The notes under the pieces were generated by a model. The model searched no databases and was not told the DNA's origin. It was given only the letters and a program-made list of their open reading frames with translations. A stretch of DNA of 64,000 nt from Bacillota bacterium (GTDB lineage Bacteria > Bacillota > Dethiobacteria > Dethiobacterales > Dethiobacteraceae): positions 1 through 64,000 of the forward strand of contig QLUR01000007.1 in the NCBI GenBank assembly GCA_018725565.1, written 5' to 3'. The translations under genes were made by a program, and so were the position numbers. This document shows positions 24,416 through 33,724 of this stretch, one piece after another. Numbering within the stretch: position 1 is the first letter of the stretch; each line of letters begins with the position of its first letter.

Positions 24416-25774
24416 TCAAGCTGTCTGGCTTCCTTTTTCCTGGTCGGGACGAGGGCTGATGCTGATAAATTTATTCTGATTTTCTTTAAAATAGAGCTGG
24501 ATCATGCCGACAGGACCGTTGCGCTGCTTGGCGATTATTACTTCCGTAAGGGGCTTGTTTTCTGCCTCCTGGTTATAATAGCCCTCGCGGTAGATAAAAG
24601 CCACCACGTCTGCATTGGCTTCTATCCCGCCGGACTCCAGCAGGTCGCTCAAAATCGGCCGTTTCTTATCTCGTTTCTCCACTTCGCGGGAAAGCTGCGA
24701 AAGAGCAATCACCGGAACATTCAGCTCTTTGGCCAGTGCTTTCAGGGAGCGGGAAATTGCCGAAATCTCCTGCTGCCGGTTTTCCGCCCGTTCACTGCCA
24801 CGCATCAGCTGCAGATAATCAACAAAGACAGCTGCCAACCCGTGCTCGGCTTTCAGACGGCGTGTCCGGGCCCGCATTTCCAGCGCTGAAATGGCCGGGG
24901 TGTCATCGATATACAGAGGTGCTGCAGAGAGCGGCCCGGCCGCCCTTGTCAGCCTGGGATAATCTTCGTCTGACAAAAAGCCGCGGCGCAAACGGTTTGC
25001 GTCAATGCCGGCCTGGGCGCAAAGTATTCTCTGAGCTAGCTGTTCTTTGGACATTTCCAGCGAAAAAACGGCTGCAGGCAACTTTTCGTTGACGGCGACA
25101 TGCTGCGCGATGTTGAGGGCCAGAGTTGTTTTGCCCATGCTCGGACGGGCAGCGATAATAATAAGGTCGGAGTTTTGCAGGCCGCAAGTAATGTGGTCTA
25201 AGTCGGGGAAGCCGGTCGGGAGCCCGGTCACCCCTCCTTTATTGCCCCAGAGCTTGTCAATACGTTCAAAAGCGTCTTTCAGGACTTCTTTCATGGCAGC
25301 AAAGCCTTGCGGGCTGGAACGTCTGGCCACCTCGAAAATAGCCTGTTCCGCCTCGTCCAGGATTTCCTCTACCTCGCCGGTCGCTTCAAAACTGCGGGTT
25401 ACAATACGGGTCGCTGTATTGATCAGCGTGCGCAAGATCGCCTTCTCACGCACAATACGCGCATAGTACGCCACATTTGCTGAGGTGGGAACGGCATTGG
25501 CCAGCAGGGTGAGTGACCCCGGCCCCCCTACTGATTCCAGAACAGAACGCGTACGCAGTTCTTCGGCCAGTGTTACCAGGTCTACCGGTTCGCCCTGCTC
25601 GAAAAGCGCACAGATGGCCTGAAATACCTGCCTGTGCGCCTCCCGGTAAAAATCAGCAGGTTTCAAATGTTCTGCAGCAATAATAATAGCCTCTTTATCC
25701 AGCAGCATTGACCCCAGAACCGATTGCTCAGCCTCCAGGTTTTGCGGCGGGATCCGGTCCGGACTGCCGGTCAT
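24416..25774 (-). CDS. dnaB: Replicative DNA helicase
   Basis: The hexameric helicase that unwinds DNA ahead of the replication fork and recruits primase. 452 residues: N-terminal primase-interaction domain (about 1-115), a linker, and a RecA-like motor with Walker A ARPSMGKTT at 209-217, the 'SLEMSKEQLAQR' H2 region, Walker B 'AVFVDYLQLM' and 'LSQLSREVEKR'. No intein is present. It lies 12 bases downstream of the LonC-like gene. Confidence 0.96.
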   Translation of the reverse strand: MTGSPDRIPPQNLEAEQSVLGSMLLDKEAIIIAAEHLKPADFYREAHRQVFQAICALFEQGEPVDLVTLAEELRTRSVLESVGGPGSLTLLANAVPTSANVAYYARIVREKAILRTLINTATRIVTRSFEATGEVEEILDEAEQAIFEVARRSSPQGFAAMKEVLKDAFERIDKLWGNKGGVTGLPTGFPDLDHITCGLQNSDLIIIAARPSMGKTTLALNIAQHVAVNEKLPAAVFSLEMSKEQLAQRILCAQAGIDANRLRRGFLSDEDYPRLTRAAGPLSAAPLYIDDTPAISALEMRARTRRLKAEHGLAAVFVDYLQLMRGSERAENRQQEISAISRSLKALAKELNVPVIALSQLSREVEKRDKKRPILSDLLESGGIEANADVVAFIYREGYYNQEAENKPLTEVIIAKQRNGPVGMIQLYFKENQNKFISISPRPDQEKGSQTA

Positions 25775-25786
25775 GTCTTCACCCCG

Positions 25787-27736
25787 CTAAAGTTTTTCCT
25801 GGCTCCCGCCCGCTGTTAATGTCACGTTCCGGAAGAAATGCGGCAACGCTTCTTCAACCGTCCGGACAAAAACGATTTCCAGCTTATCAGGCGCCGCCGA
25901 CAAATCATTTCTGTTTTCTTCCGGCAGCATGACCTTTGTGATTCCCGCCTGGCGTGCGCCAAAAAGTTTCTCCACTGTTCCGCCTACCGGCCTGACCGCG
26001 CCCCGCAGCGACACTTCGCCGGTAACAGCCACATCCTGGGCGACCGGCCACCCTTTGATAGCACTCAACAAAGCAACAACCACCGCCAGGCCTGCCGAAG
26101 GACCGTCTATTCTGGCGCCGCCGATGACATTGACATGCAGGTCATAGTCCTGTATCTCCTCGCCCGTCAGGCGCCGGATAACGGCCGCCGCGTTAAAAAC
26201 AGAATCGCGGGCCATGCTGCCGGCCGTTTCGTTAAAGCGGATCCGCCCTTTTCCTTTTTCCCGGGCCTGAAAGGCTACGGCCTCGATTTCCAGAATGCTG
26301 CCCAAAAAACTGTTGACCGCCAGGCCAATCACTTTTCCCGTTTGCCAGCCTGCCTCAGTTTTCCTCGCCGAATGAGACGGCAGGCGTGATGCACGCAGAG
26401 TATCTAAAATCATTTCCCGGGTAATGCAGACTGCTCCGGCCAGTCCGTTGCGTGACTGCCTGAACAGAGCCAAACCGTAAGCATCGGCCAGAATATTGAC
26501 CGCCTGGCGGCCTTCAGTGGTATACTCGCTGACCACATCCGGCACCTCCGGGGCAAGGGGGACCCCAAGCTTTAAAGCCGCCTCCGTTACAATGCGCCGG
26601 ATATCCAGGGGGGTCAGAGGCTCAAAAAAAACTGCGGTACACCGTGAACGAAAAGCAGGGTTGATTTCTTCGGGTGAACGGGTAGTGGCGCCGATCAGCA
26701 GAAAATCAGCCGGAGCCCCTTCGGCAAACAGTTTGCGAATATACTTGGGCACCTGGCTGTCAACGGGGTCATAGTACGCAGATTCGAAAGTGACTTTTTT
26801 ATCTTCCAGCACTTTTAACAGCTTGCCTTGCAGGTGCAGGTCCATCTCGCCGATTTCGTCAATAAAAAGGATGCCGCCGTGCGCTTCGGTAACCAGGCCG
26901 GGCTTAGGTTCGGGGACACCCCCCTCAACCAGCTCGCGCTTCGCCCCCTGATAAATTGGGTCATGTACCGAACCAAGCAACGTATTGGTAGTTTCCCGCG
27001 GATCCCAGCGCAGGGTAGCGCCATCGACCTCGATAAACGGCGCATCCATGGTAAACACGCTGTTTGCCAGCGCCTTAGCTGCTGTCAAGGCCAATCTGGC
27101 AGCCGTTGTTTTGCCGACACCAGGCGGGCCGTAAATTATCATGTGCTGCGGATGAGGCGAAGCCAGCTTTGCTAAAAGAGCCTCTATAGCCTGTTCCTGC
27201 CCGACTATCTCCGGCAGAGATTGTGGTCGCAGTATCTCCAGGGCCGAGCGGTTTAACTTCCGCCGTTTCATTTTCTCCAGCAGAGCGTACTTTTTCAGAG
27301 TCTGCGGATTTTCTGGCCCGCTTTGCTCTTTTAGCAGCTGCCGTTTAATCTCCTGCAAGTACTCTTCGTGACGTTGCTGCAGACGGTCGGAAACTTTCCG
27401 TTCCAGTGCTTCCTCTACAGTGCGCCGGGCCATCTGTTCCGCCATTTCCTGGTACAGCTGCTGCAACGCTTCTGCCAGCTCCTCCTTGCCGGGAGCGGGC
27501 GCCAAGGTAGGATTCTCGAAAACAACGCGCTGCAAACCAAGCACACGTTCTTCCGTCTTACGCGAACGGAGCAGTGCCAAAGCCTCAAGCTTTCCAGCCT
27601 TTAGAATCAGCTTGTCCGCGCCTATCATTTCGGAAAGCAACGTATAAAAGGCGGCTATTTCCTTTTTCAGCTGCTCTTTTTCTTCCAGGCCTTTAAACCG
27701 GCCGGCGGTTTTTGTTGCTGAGCAGTTTTTGGTCAT
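25787..27736 (-). CDS. lonC: Lon-family protease, LonC-like
   Basis: A 649-residue ATP-dependent protease. An N-terminal helical/coiled region rich in E, K and Q (about 1-170) replaces the LonA substrate domain. The AAA+ module follows with Walker [11 protein letters not shown] (near 205) and Walker [12 protein letters not shown], then the Lon protease domain with catalytic Ser in DGPSAGLA and Lys in GTVEKLFGA. This architecture and length fit LonC, a LonB relative limited to certain endospore formers, so a sporulation role is likely by family. It overlaps rplI by four bases (ATGA). Confidence 0.83.
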   Translation of the reverse strand: MTKNCSATKTAGRFKGLEEKEQLKKEIAAFYTLLSEMIGADKLILKAGKLEALALLRSRKTEERVLGLQRVVFENPTLAPAPGKEELAEALQQLYQEMAEQMARRTVEEALERKVSDRLQQRHEEYLQEIKRQLLKEQSGPENPQTLKKYALLEKMKRRKLNRSALEILRPQSLPEIVGQEQAIEALLAKLASPHPQHMIIYGPPGVGKTTAARLALTAAKALANSVFTMDAPFIEVDGATLRWDPRETTNTLLGSVHDPIYQGAKRELVEGGVPEPKPGLVTEAHGGILFIDEIGEMDLHLQGKLLKVLEDKKVTFESAYYDPVDSQVPKYIRKLFAEGAPADFLLIGATTRSPEEINPAFRSRCTAVFFEPLTPLDIRRIVTEAALKLGVPLAPEVPDVVSEYTTEGRQAVNILADAYGLALFRQSRNGLAGAVCITREMILDTLRASRLPSHSARKTEAGWQTGKVIGLAVNSFLGSILEIEAVAFQAREKGKGRIRFNETAGSMARDSVFNAAAVIRRLTGEEIQDYDLHVNVIGGARIDGPSAGLAVVVALLSAIKGWPVAQDVAVTGEVSLRGAVRPVGGTVEKLFGARQAGITKVMLPEENRNDLSAAPDKLEIVFVRTVEEALPHFFRNVTLTAGGSQEKL

Positions 27737-28194
27737 TCTTTACTCCTGACTCCTTCTTCTTTTACCCAGACCTCAACAGCAGCGCTGACCTCCGCCAGCA
27801 GCCTGACCCTTATACGGAACAGGCCGAGACTTTTGATTGGTTCATTGAAGTCTATTTTCCTTTTATCGACCCGGAAGCCTAAGCTTTCCAAAGCCAGGGC
27901 GATATCACCCGCAGTCACCGAGCCAAAGAGCCGGCCTCCTTCACCGGCACGGGCGGAAATTTCGAGGCGCAGACCCTCCAGCCTGTGACGCAGCGTCTCC
28001 GCATCAGCTCGCTCTCTGGCCAGCTTATCTGCGCGCCGTTGCAGCAGATCTTCCTGTTGCCTGATGTTAGCGGCCGTAGCCTCTACCGCCAAACGTCGCG
28101 GCAGGAGATAATTGCGGGCATACCCCTCCGCTACTTCTTTCAGCTCTCCCTTTTTCCCAAACCCCTTTATTTCCTGGGACAGAATTACCTTCAT
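27733..28194 (-). CDS. rplI: 50S ribosomal protein L9
   Basis: A large-subunit protein that binds 23S rRNA near L1 and helps limit frameshifting. 153 residues: N-terminal domain '[40 protein letters not shown]', a long connecting helix (about 45-75) and a C-terminal rRNA-binding domain. The start is ATG 28194, placed by the invariant N-terminus. The frame stays open 51 codons upstream without coding character. Confidence 0.96.
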   Translation of the reverse strand: MKVILSQEIKGFGKKGELKEVAEGYARNYLLPRRLAVEATAANIRQQEDLLQRRADKLARERADAETLRHRLEGLRLEISARAGEGGRLFGSVTAGDIALALESLGFRVDKRKIDFNEPIKSLGLFRIRVRLLAEVSAAVEVWVKEEGVRSKE

Positions 28195-28306
28195 CGCCGC
28201 TTTGGACCTCCTTTGCCGGCGGAATCCTGCTTCAGTGAGAGTAGAATAATTCTGCGCAGCGGCACGATTCTCCTGCCGCTGTAATTTTTCAGGAAAGTTA
28301 AAATAA

Positions 28307-28328
28307 GCCTGTCCCTGAGGGACAGGCT
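28307..28328 (-). terminator. Hairpin between rpsR and rplI
   Basis: A perfect nine-base-pair stem with a three-base loop (GCCTGTCCC/GGGACAGGC, 28308-28328) is followed on the minus strand by TTATTTTAACTTT. The weak T-tract suggests a partial terminator that lowers readthrough from rpsR into rplI-lonC. Confidence 0.55.
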
Positions 28329-28349
28329 CGGCAAACAGCATAACCATGC

Positions 28350-28580
28350 CTATTCCGTGGCATATGGCAAAAGCGCGATATTGCGTGCACGTTTAATAGC
28401 TACCGTCAGCTGACGCTGGTGCTTGGCGCAGTTGCCGGATATCCGCCGCGGCAGTATCTTGCCGCGCTCAGTAATAAAGCGTGACAGTTTTCCTGTAGCT
28501 TTGTAGTCGATTGACTCAGCTTTGTCAACACAAAAATTGCATATTTTCCGCCTGCTTCTGCGGCCGTGTTCCTTGCGCAT
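28350..28580 (-). CDS. rpsR: 30S ribosomal protein S18
   Basis: A small-subunit platform protein that forms a complex with S6. 76 residues with the basic '[11 protein letters not shown]' start, '[35 protein letters not shown]' core and '[11 protein letters not shown]' end. Three cysteines (CNFC and GNC) mark it as the zinc-type S18. The start is ATG 28580, eight bases after GGAGG, not the start at 28610, which lies within the end of ssb. Confidence 0.97.
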   Translation of the reverse strand: MRKEHGRRSRRKICNFCVDKAESIDYKATGKLSRFITERGKILPRRISGNCAKHQRQLTVAIKRARNIALLPYATE

Positions 28581-28606
28581 TAAAATTTCCTCCTGCAGAT
28601 TGAAGT

Positions 28607-29002
28607 TCAAAAGGGGACATCGTCTTCACTGATCAGGGCCTCGTCGAACCCGGGCCGCTCCGGTTCCTGCGGCTTGTCACGCCTGGTGTCAAGAAATTGC
28701 ACATGTTCCGCGACCACTTCCGCCACGTTGCGCTTTTGTCCCTCACGGTCCTCGTACGAACGGAGCTGAAGTCGCCCCTCGACAGCCACCAGACTTCCTT
28801 TAACCAAATACCTGGCACAATTCTCCGCGTCTTTTTGCCAGACAACCACCGGGATAAAGTCGGCCTCCCGCTGTTTGCCTTCGGCCCGAAAACGCCTGTT
28901 AACCGCCAGGGTAAAAGTGGTTACGGCGACGCCTCCCGCCGGGGTGTAACGCAACTCAGGGTCCCTGGTCAGGCGTCCGATGAGCGTAACCCGGTTCAGC
29001 AA
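28607..29002 (-). CDS. ssb: Single-stranded DNA-binding protein
   Basis: Coats single-stranded DNA in replication and repair. An OB-fold (about 1-105) is followed by a short tail ending in the acidic DDVPF tip that recruits partner proteins. I choose TTG 29002, which gives the canonical [12 protein letters not shown] start and sits seven bases after AGGGGG. The GTG at 29011 lies directly on that ribosome-binding site. 131 residues, shorter than Bacillus SsbA because the Gly-rich linker is reduced. rpsF-ssb-rpsR is the usual operon order. Confidence 0.95.
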   Translation of the reverse strand: MLNRVTLIGRLTRDPELRYTPAGGVAVTTFTLAVNRRFRAEGKQREADFIPVVVWQKDAENCARYLVKGSLVAVEGRLQLRSYEDREGQKRNVAEVVAEHVQFLDTRRDKPQEPERPGFDEALISEDDVPF

Positions 29003-29045
29003 AGTTTGCACCCCCTGTAACTAAGGCTTGCTGCATTATGTGCCG

Positions 29046-29333
29046 TTATTCTTCTTCTTTGACGATGAGATAGCGGATTACATCATCTGTAATCCGGAAG
29101 TTCCGCTCTAATTCGTCTGTGACGCTTGATTCCCCGCTATAGTTTAGCAGCAGGTAAAACCCTTCGCGGAACTTCTTTACCTCATAGGCCAGCCTGCGGC
29201 GCCCGATACGGGTAAGATTAATTACCTCGCCCTTTCCGGCTTCAATAATCCCTTTAAATTTTGCAATCAAGGCATCGTACTTTTCTTCTTCCAGATCGGG
29301 CTTGAGAATAAACATGGTTTCATATCTGGACAT
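29046..29333 (-). CDS. rpsF: 30S ribosomal protein S6
   Basis: A small-subunit protein that binds S18 and 16S rRNA. 95 residues beginning 'MSRYETMFILKPDLEEE', with 'RRLAYEVKKFREGFYLLLNYSG' in the RNA-binding sheet. First gene of rpsF-ssb-rpsR. A strong GGAGGAGGTG precedes the start. Confidence 0.97.
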   Translation of the reverse strand: MSRYETMFILKPDLEEEKYDALIAKFKGIIEAGKGEVINLTRIGRRRLAYEVKKFREGFYLLLNYSGESSVTDELERNFRITDDVIRYLIVKEEE

Positions 29334-29364
29334 AGCCTATTCACCTCCTCCCTGTGGACTAGTG

Positions 29365-29431
29365 GCTCCCAGACAGGCTGGGAGCAGGGAAGTACAAGCA
29401 CTATACTAGCATATTCCTTCTTGCTTGGCAA
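29365..29431 (-). promoter_or_regulatory. rpsF promoter and leader hairpin
   Basis: On the minus strand, TTGCCA (29426-29431) and TAGTAT (29403-29408) are 17 bases apart. The leader then forms a perfect eight-base-pair hairpin GCTCCCAG/CTGGGAGC with loop CCTGT (29365-29385), about 30 bases before the rpsF start. Many rpsF leaders carry a structure that binds the S6:S18 complex for feedback control. This hairpin is in the right place, though it lacks the usual CCG loop element. Confidence 0.65.
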
Positions 29432-29475
29432 GCAGGGACGTGCGTTTTTTCCCGGATGTCTCCTGTGCTTTACAG

Positions 29476-29655
29476 TCAGCGCAAGACTTCCCGGACGCTT
29501 TTTTCAAACTTGACACGCGGGAGCAGTACACTGCGCCCGCATTGCACACATTTGATGCGAAAATCCATCCCCACACGAATAATTATCCAGATATCACTTC
29601 CGCATGGATGGGGCTTTCTCGTCCTGACGCGCTGCCCCAGCTCAAACTCAGGCAC
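29476..29655 (-). CDS. DUF951 protein
   Basis: A 59-residue protein of a family conserved near the origin of many Clostridia. The signature 'TRKPHPCGSDIWIIIRVGMDFRIKC' continuing into VQCGRSVLLPR is fully present, including a C-x2-C pair that suggests a small zinc-binding fold. Function unknown. The start is uncertain: GTG 29655 has GGAGG 11 bases upstream, while the TTG at 29664 is only two bases from it. It lies just downstream of adk. Confidence 0.85.
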   Translation of the reverse strand: MPEFELGQRVRTRKPHPCGSDIWIIIRVGMDFRIKCVQCGRSVLLPRVKFEKSVREVLR

Positions 29656-29696
29656 AGCATCCAAAACCTCCCTGACGTTGCTGCTGCGAGGAAGAC

Positions 29697-30353
29697 TCAG
29701 GCCGGTTTTTCTCCCTCCAACTTACTGATAATTTCCGCAAAAACCGCGGCGATTTCTTTGGATCCGTCAACAGAAAACAGCAGATTCTTTTTCTGATAAT
29801 AGGTAATCAATGGTTCTGTCTGCCGGCAGTATACGTCCAGCCGCTGCTTGACTGTTTCCACTGTGTCATCGGCACGCTGGTACAGCTCGCCGCCGCACTT
29901 ATCGCAAACATTACGCACTTGCGGCTGATTAAATCTGATATGATAGGTGGCGCCGCACGTCTTGCAAACACGTCGCCCTGTAAGCCTTTCCAGCAACTCT
30001 CCCTGGTCCGCGTCAACGCTGATAACAGCGTTCAGCGGTGTGCCCTTCCCGGACAACACTTCATCCAAGGCCTCCGCCTGACCGACGGTGCGCGGAAAGC
30101 CGTCCAGCAAGAAGCCCTCCTGGCAATCCGGCTGCTGCAGGCGCTCGCTGACGATTCCCACCACCAGGCTATCCGGCACCAGCGCACCCTTATCCATATA
30201 CTCTTTGGCCTGTTTCCCCAGCGGTGTCCCCTCTTTAATCGCTGCACGGAATATCTCGCCGGTGGATATGTGCGGGAAGCTATATTTTTTGACCAGTCTT
30301 TCTCCCTGGGTTCCCTTTCCTGCGCCGGGCGCACCCAGTAAAACGACGCGCAT
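29697..30353 (-). CDS. adk: Adenylate kinase
   Basis: Interconverts ATP + AMP and two ADP. 218 residues: P-loop GAPGAGKGTQ at 7-16, AMP-binding 'DGFPRTVGQAEAL', and a LID domain with two C-x2-C knuckles (CKTCG ... CDKCGG) of the zinc-binding Gram-positive type. In most Firmicutes adk sits in the ribosomal-protein operon with secY and map. Here it lies between a lipid kinase and DUF951 near the origin, so it is either a relocated or a second copy. Confidence 0.95.
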   Translation of the reverse strand: MRVVLLGAPGAGKGTQGERLVKKYSFPHISTGEIFRAAIKEGTPLGKQAKEYMDKGALVPDSLVVGIVSERLQQPDCQEGFLLDGFPRTVGQAEALDEVLSGKGTPLNAVISVDADQGELLERLTGRRVCKTCGATYHIRFNQPQVRNVCDKCGGELYQRADDTVETVKQRLDVYCRQTEPLITYYQKKNLLFSVDGSKEIAAVFAEIISKLEGEKPA

Positions 30354-30429
30354 TATAACTCCTCCTCGTAGCTTTTCCAGAATATTTTGACCTCTAAGGA
30401 TTCTTTACTTGTCAGAAAAATCCTGCTTG

Positions 30430-31359
30430 TTACAAAAAATCATGTTTGCTGCCTCTTGATGTGTGAGCAGGAACGCGTACCCGCAGGACCTGCTTTTCCA
30501 TCGTTATACAAATCGGCAACAACCCTGCCGAATCGCCGTCTGTGTGGACCGGCAGGGAAAAGTCGCTTTCCACGCAGATCCTTCTGGCGCGGTAGAAATT
30601 TACCTGCGGCATAAGGACATGCTTTCCGGCGTACACTTTCGGGAAGGTAGTCAAAAATCTCAGTCGGTGCATCTGGCCGACCACGACCACATCGGCCAAG
30701 CCGTCGTCACATTCCGCCTGAGGGGCAACTTTCATGCCTCCTCCATAGTATCGGCCGTTAGCGATACTTACCAGCCATGCTCTCGTTGTAAACTGCTGGT
30801 CGTCCAGCATCACTTTCAGCGTACACGGGCGATAGAACAGCAGCTGTTTGACCAAAGCAACCAGATAAGAGAGCGAACCGAAATAGCGTTTTAGTCGGTT
30901 GGCATCGGCCACTACGGCCGCATCCAGACCAGCGCCTGTTACATTCAGGAAAACCCGGCCGTTATAGCGGCCGACGTCAAGCAGGCGGTCTTTTCCGTGC
31001 AGCAGCACTTCGCAAGCCGCCGACGGCTGCAGGGGGAACTTTAAACAACGGGCAAAATCATTTCCGGTTCCTGCCGGCAGGATCCCCAGCGTCGCCTCTG
31101 TTCCGGCCAGCGCACCGGCTACATGCGACAGCGTCCCGTCGCCGCCAACCCCTGTTACCAGCGCACAGCCTTCATCGACCGCCTGCCTGGCAAGACGACC
31201 CACGTCGTCTGCATCCCTGCTGAAAGCAAACCGAAAATTCACCCCCCTGGCCTCCAACTCGGAACGGGCGGCGGCCCAATACATCTTGGCCCGGCCATTG
31301 TTGGCCTGAGGATTAACAATAAAGAACGGCTGGCCGGTCAGCGTCTTTTTTATGTTCAC
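30430..31359 (-). CDS. YegS/DagK-family lipid kinase
   Basis: A 309-residue diacylglycerol-kinase-fold enzyme that phosphorylates a membrane lipid, probably diacylglycerol. Nucleotide-binding 'IVNPQANNGRAKMYW', catalytic GGDGTLSHVAG and 'GILPAGTGNDFARCL' motifs are all present. A role in recycling diacylglycerol from lipoteichoic acid synthesis is plausible, but the lipid is not defined by sequence. Confidence 0.9.
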   Translation of the reverse strand: MNIKKTLTGQPFFIVNPQANNGRAKMYWAAARSELEARGVNFRFAFSRDADDVGRLARQAVDEGCALVTGVGGDGTLSHVAGALAGTEATLGILPAGTGNDFARCLKFPLQPSAACEVLLHGKDRLLDVGRYNGRVFLNVTGAGLDAAVVADANRLKRYFGSLSYLVALVKQLLFYRPCTLKVMLDDQQFTTRAWLVSIANGRYYGGGMKVAPQAECDDGLADVVVVGQMHRLRFLTTFPKVYAGKHVLMPQVNFYRARRICVESDFSLPVHTDGDSAGLLPICITMEKQVLRVRVPAHTSRGSKHDFL

Positions 31360-31516
31360 GGTATATGTTAGCTCCCATCGAAAATTGTCAGCCCAGGGTG
31401 TCTGCCCACCTAAAGAACTTCACAGACAGCCTCATCATTTTCCGCCACTTCCATGACGGGGAATTTTTGGGGTTGTGGGCAAAGCACACTTCTCTGCGTT
31501 GCTGCTCCTGCGGTCC

Positions 31517-32017
31517 TCACCCCGAACGATTGATCAGGCGCCGCGTAGCAGCAGCCGCACGGCGGATAGCTTCCTGCTCCTCCCCGCTCAACTGGTAAGG
31601 CGACCTTCCCGCCTTGACTGGCTTGGCGTATGTGCGCGATTCTTCCCGGCCGTAAATGCTGCTGAGCACAACCCCGTTTTCGCCTGCGTCAAGAAGGGCG
31701 ACAGCAAAACTAAGGTCACTGCCGGTATCCTTAAAGGCATTAAAACGAACCACACCCACACCGCGGACAGCTGTATCCAGCACTTCCGCCAACTCCCGCA
31801 GCGTTTCCCCGCAGCTTCCGAGACGGGATTCCACGCAAGACAGGTTTTGGTTAAGTGATATAAACGCACTTTCAAGACTGGCTCCATCTCTCCCCTGCAT
31901 AAAGGAGCGGTACGCAGCTGACAAGACGGCAACTTTCCGGCTAAGCAGAAAAACAGAAAGCAGCAGAAGCAAAAAGAAAAGCAGCAGGACCCCCAAGATA
32001 ACAAAATTTCCTTCCAT
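31517..32017 (-). CDS. DUF4446 membrane-anchored protein
   Basis: A 166-residue protein with one strong N-terminal membrane helix (about 5-27), a short coiled segment and a conserved domain 'VGVVRFNAFKDTGSDLSFAVALLDAGENGVVLSSIYGREESRTYAKPV' defining DUF4446. Function unknown. It is regularly linked to parB in Clostridia, as here. The start is ATG 32017, eight bases after GGGAGG. An ATG three codons upstream overlaps the ribosome-binding site. Confidence 0.88.
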   Translation of the reverse strand: MEGNFVILGVLLLFFLLLLLSVFLLSRKVAVLSAAYRSFMQGRDGASLESAFISLNQNLSCVESRLGSCGETLRELAEVLDTAVRGVGVVRFNAFKDTGSDLSFAVALLDAGENGVVLSSIYGREESRTYAKPVKAGRSPYQLSGEEQEAIRRAAAATRRLINRSG

Positions 32018-32086
32018 AATATGCACCTCCCAAATGATGCCCAGCTTTACTGCAATCCGTCAACCTAGCCTGTTGCCCAGGCTTCT

Positions 32087-32800
32087 TCAGGAAGCCAGCA
32101 ACGTCAAGACCACGACAAAAGCAAGAGCCGGCAAAAAGTTGACAACCTTCAACTCCTTCAGCAAGCCTAGCATGCCAAGCCCGATGCAGAGAATCAACAG
32201 CCCGCCAACCGCAGACATTTCCGCGATCACTTCCGGCCTCAGATACGGCCGCAGGGAACCGGCAGCCAGCGCTATGCCCCCCTGATACAGAACTACCGGC
32301 ACAGCCGACAGAGAGATGCCGACTCCCATGGTAGCCGCAAAAGCAACCGCTGTTACGCCGTCAAGAACAGCTTTAGCGTAAAGTATCTGATGGCTTCCTC
32401 TCAAGCCGCTCTCCAGCGCGCCCGTCACGGCCATGGCGCCGACACCATAAAGCAGCGTGGCGAAGACAAACGCTTTCGCCACGCCGGAGTCGCCACGCGA
32501 CACCCGTTTTTCAAGCCAGGCACCGAGCTGTTGTAATCTGGCATCAAGGCCTATCAACTCCCCGGTCACCCCGCCCAGGATCAGACTAAAGACCACGACC
32601 AGTATTCGCTGCACTTCCAGGGCCATCTGCAGTCCTATCAGCAAAACTGCCAGCGCCGTGCCTTGCAGGATGACCGCGCCGACCCGTTCCGGAATTTTCC
32701 CTCCCAACAGAATACCACAGATGCCGCCCAGCACAATAGCCGCTCCATTGACAACAGTTCCCTGCAGGGCGGTTGCCATATAGTATAACGTGTCCCCCAT
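32087..32800 (-). CDS. DUF554 membrane protein
   Basis: A 237-residue integral membrane protein with about seven helices, beginning 'ALQGTVVNGAAIVLGGICGILLGGKIPERV', the hallmark of DUF554. Proposed to be a small transporter, substrate unknown. ATG 32800 follows AGGAGG closely. An ATG seven codons later lacks any ribosome-binding site. The gene sits immediately beyond the two parS sites at the parB end. Confidence 0.85.
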   Translation of the reverse strand: MGDTLYYMATALQGTVVNGAAIVLGGICGILLGGKIPERVGAVILQGTALAVLLIGLQMALEVQRILVVVFSLILGGVTGELIGLDARLQQLGAWLEKRVSRGDSGVAKAFVFATLLYGVGAMAVTGALESGLRGSHQILYAKAVLDGVTAVAFAATMGVGISLSAVPVVLYQGGIALAAGSLRPYLRPEVIAEMSAVGGLLILCIGLGMLGLLKELKVVNFLPALAFVVVLTLLAS

Positions 32801-32824
32801 AACTCCTCCTGTTTGCCGGCGAAT

Positions 32825-32840
32825 TGTTTCACGTGAAACA
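32825..32840. promoter_or_regulatory. parS site 1
   Basis: A perfect 16-base palindrome TGTTTCACGTGAAACA, the ParB-binding consensus of Firmicutes, in the gap between DUF554 and parB. ParB loads here and spreads to recruit SMC and organise the origin. Confidence 0.97.
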
Positions 32841-32872
32841 TTTGCCGCCTTAACTGTTTCTGGCGCTATTGC

Positions 32873-32888
32873 TGTTTCACGTGAAACA
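32873..32888. promoter_or_regulatory. parS site 2
   Basis: A second perfect copy of TGTTTCACGTGAAACA, beginning 48 bases after the start of the first and ending two bases from the parB stop codon. The paired spacing of about four and a half helical turns is unusual for chromosomal parS. Confidence 0.97.
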
Positions 32889-32890
32889 GA

Positions 32891-33724
32891 CTAAATCAGC
32901 AACTCACATACCCGCTCCAGTTCTTCCCGGCAGTAAAACAGTATCTCCAGCTTGCCGCTCCCTCCAGGCGCCATTTTGATTCGCACCGCTGTTCCGCAGG
33001 CCAGGCGGAGTCTTTCCTCGAGGTCGGCCAAATAAAGGTCCGGCTCTGCAGGCTTTCTGATTTTCTTGATTTTGCGGGAATGCGCACCTATTTGTTCGGC
33101 CTCTCTGACAGATAATCCTTTTTCAATTACTTGCCTGGCAGCCGCAGGCTGTTCTTCCAGATGGAGCGCTAAAATGGCCCTGGCATGCCCCTCAGACAAG
33201 CGGCCCTCCGCAAGTTCCTGGCGCACCCCCGGGTGCAACGTCAGGAGCCGTAAAGTATTAGCAACAGAAGAACGGCTCTTCCCCACTCTTTCCGCCAACT
33301 GCTCCTGAGAATAGCCGAATTCTGCAATTAAACGCTGAAAAGCCTCTGCCGACTCCAGCGGAGTCAAATCCTCCCGCTGCAGGTTTTCTATCAGCGATAC
33401 TTCCAGAGATTCTTCCCGCGAAAAGGAGCGGACAGCGACCGGGACCTTTTGCAACCCAGCCATTCTGGCAGCACGCAGTCTCCTCTCCCCGGCTACCAAC
33501 TCATACGCGCCGCCGAGGGGCCTCACAATCAACGGCTGCAGGATGCCGTGCTCTGCAACCGAACGGGCCAGTTCCTCAAGCTCTGTCTGGGCAAAGCTTT
33601 TTCGGGGCTGATTGGGGTTTACGCAGATAGCCGCCGTCTCTACCTCCGTCACGGCAGGTACAGGTGCGGTCTCCGCTTCGGGGATCAGTGCCTGCAAGCC
33701 CTTGCCCAGACGCCTTTTAGTCAT
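32891..33724 (-). CDS. parB: Chromosome-partitioning protein ParB
   Basis: A CTP-dependent DNA clamp that binds parS and works with ParA and SMC in origin segregation. 277 residues: N-terminal tail 'KRRLGKGLQALIP' that contacts ParA, CTP-binding domain with GERRLRA and ENLQRED motifs, helix-turn-helix 'SQEQLAERVGKSRSSVANTLRLL', and a C-terminal dimerisation domain. It overlaps parA by eight bases and ends beside two parS sites. Confidence 0.96.
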   Translation of the reverse strand: MTKRRLGKGLQALIPEAETAPVPAVTEVETAAICVNPNQPRKSFAQTELEELARSVAEHGILQPLIVRPLGGAYELVAGERRLRAARMAGLQKVPVAVRSFSREESLEVSLIENLQREDLTPLESAEAFQRLIAEFGYSQEQLAERVGKSRSSVANTLRLLTLHPGVRQELAEGRLSEGHARAILALHLEEQPAAARQVIEKGLSVREAEQIGAHSRKIKKIRKPAEPDLYLADLEERLRLACGTAVRIKMAPGGSGKLEILFYCREELERVCELLI

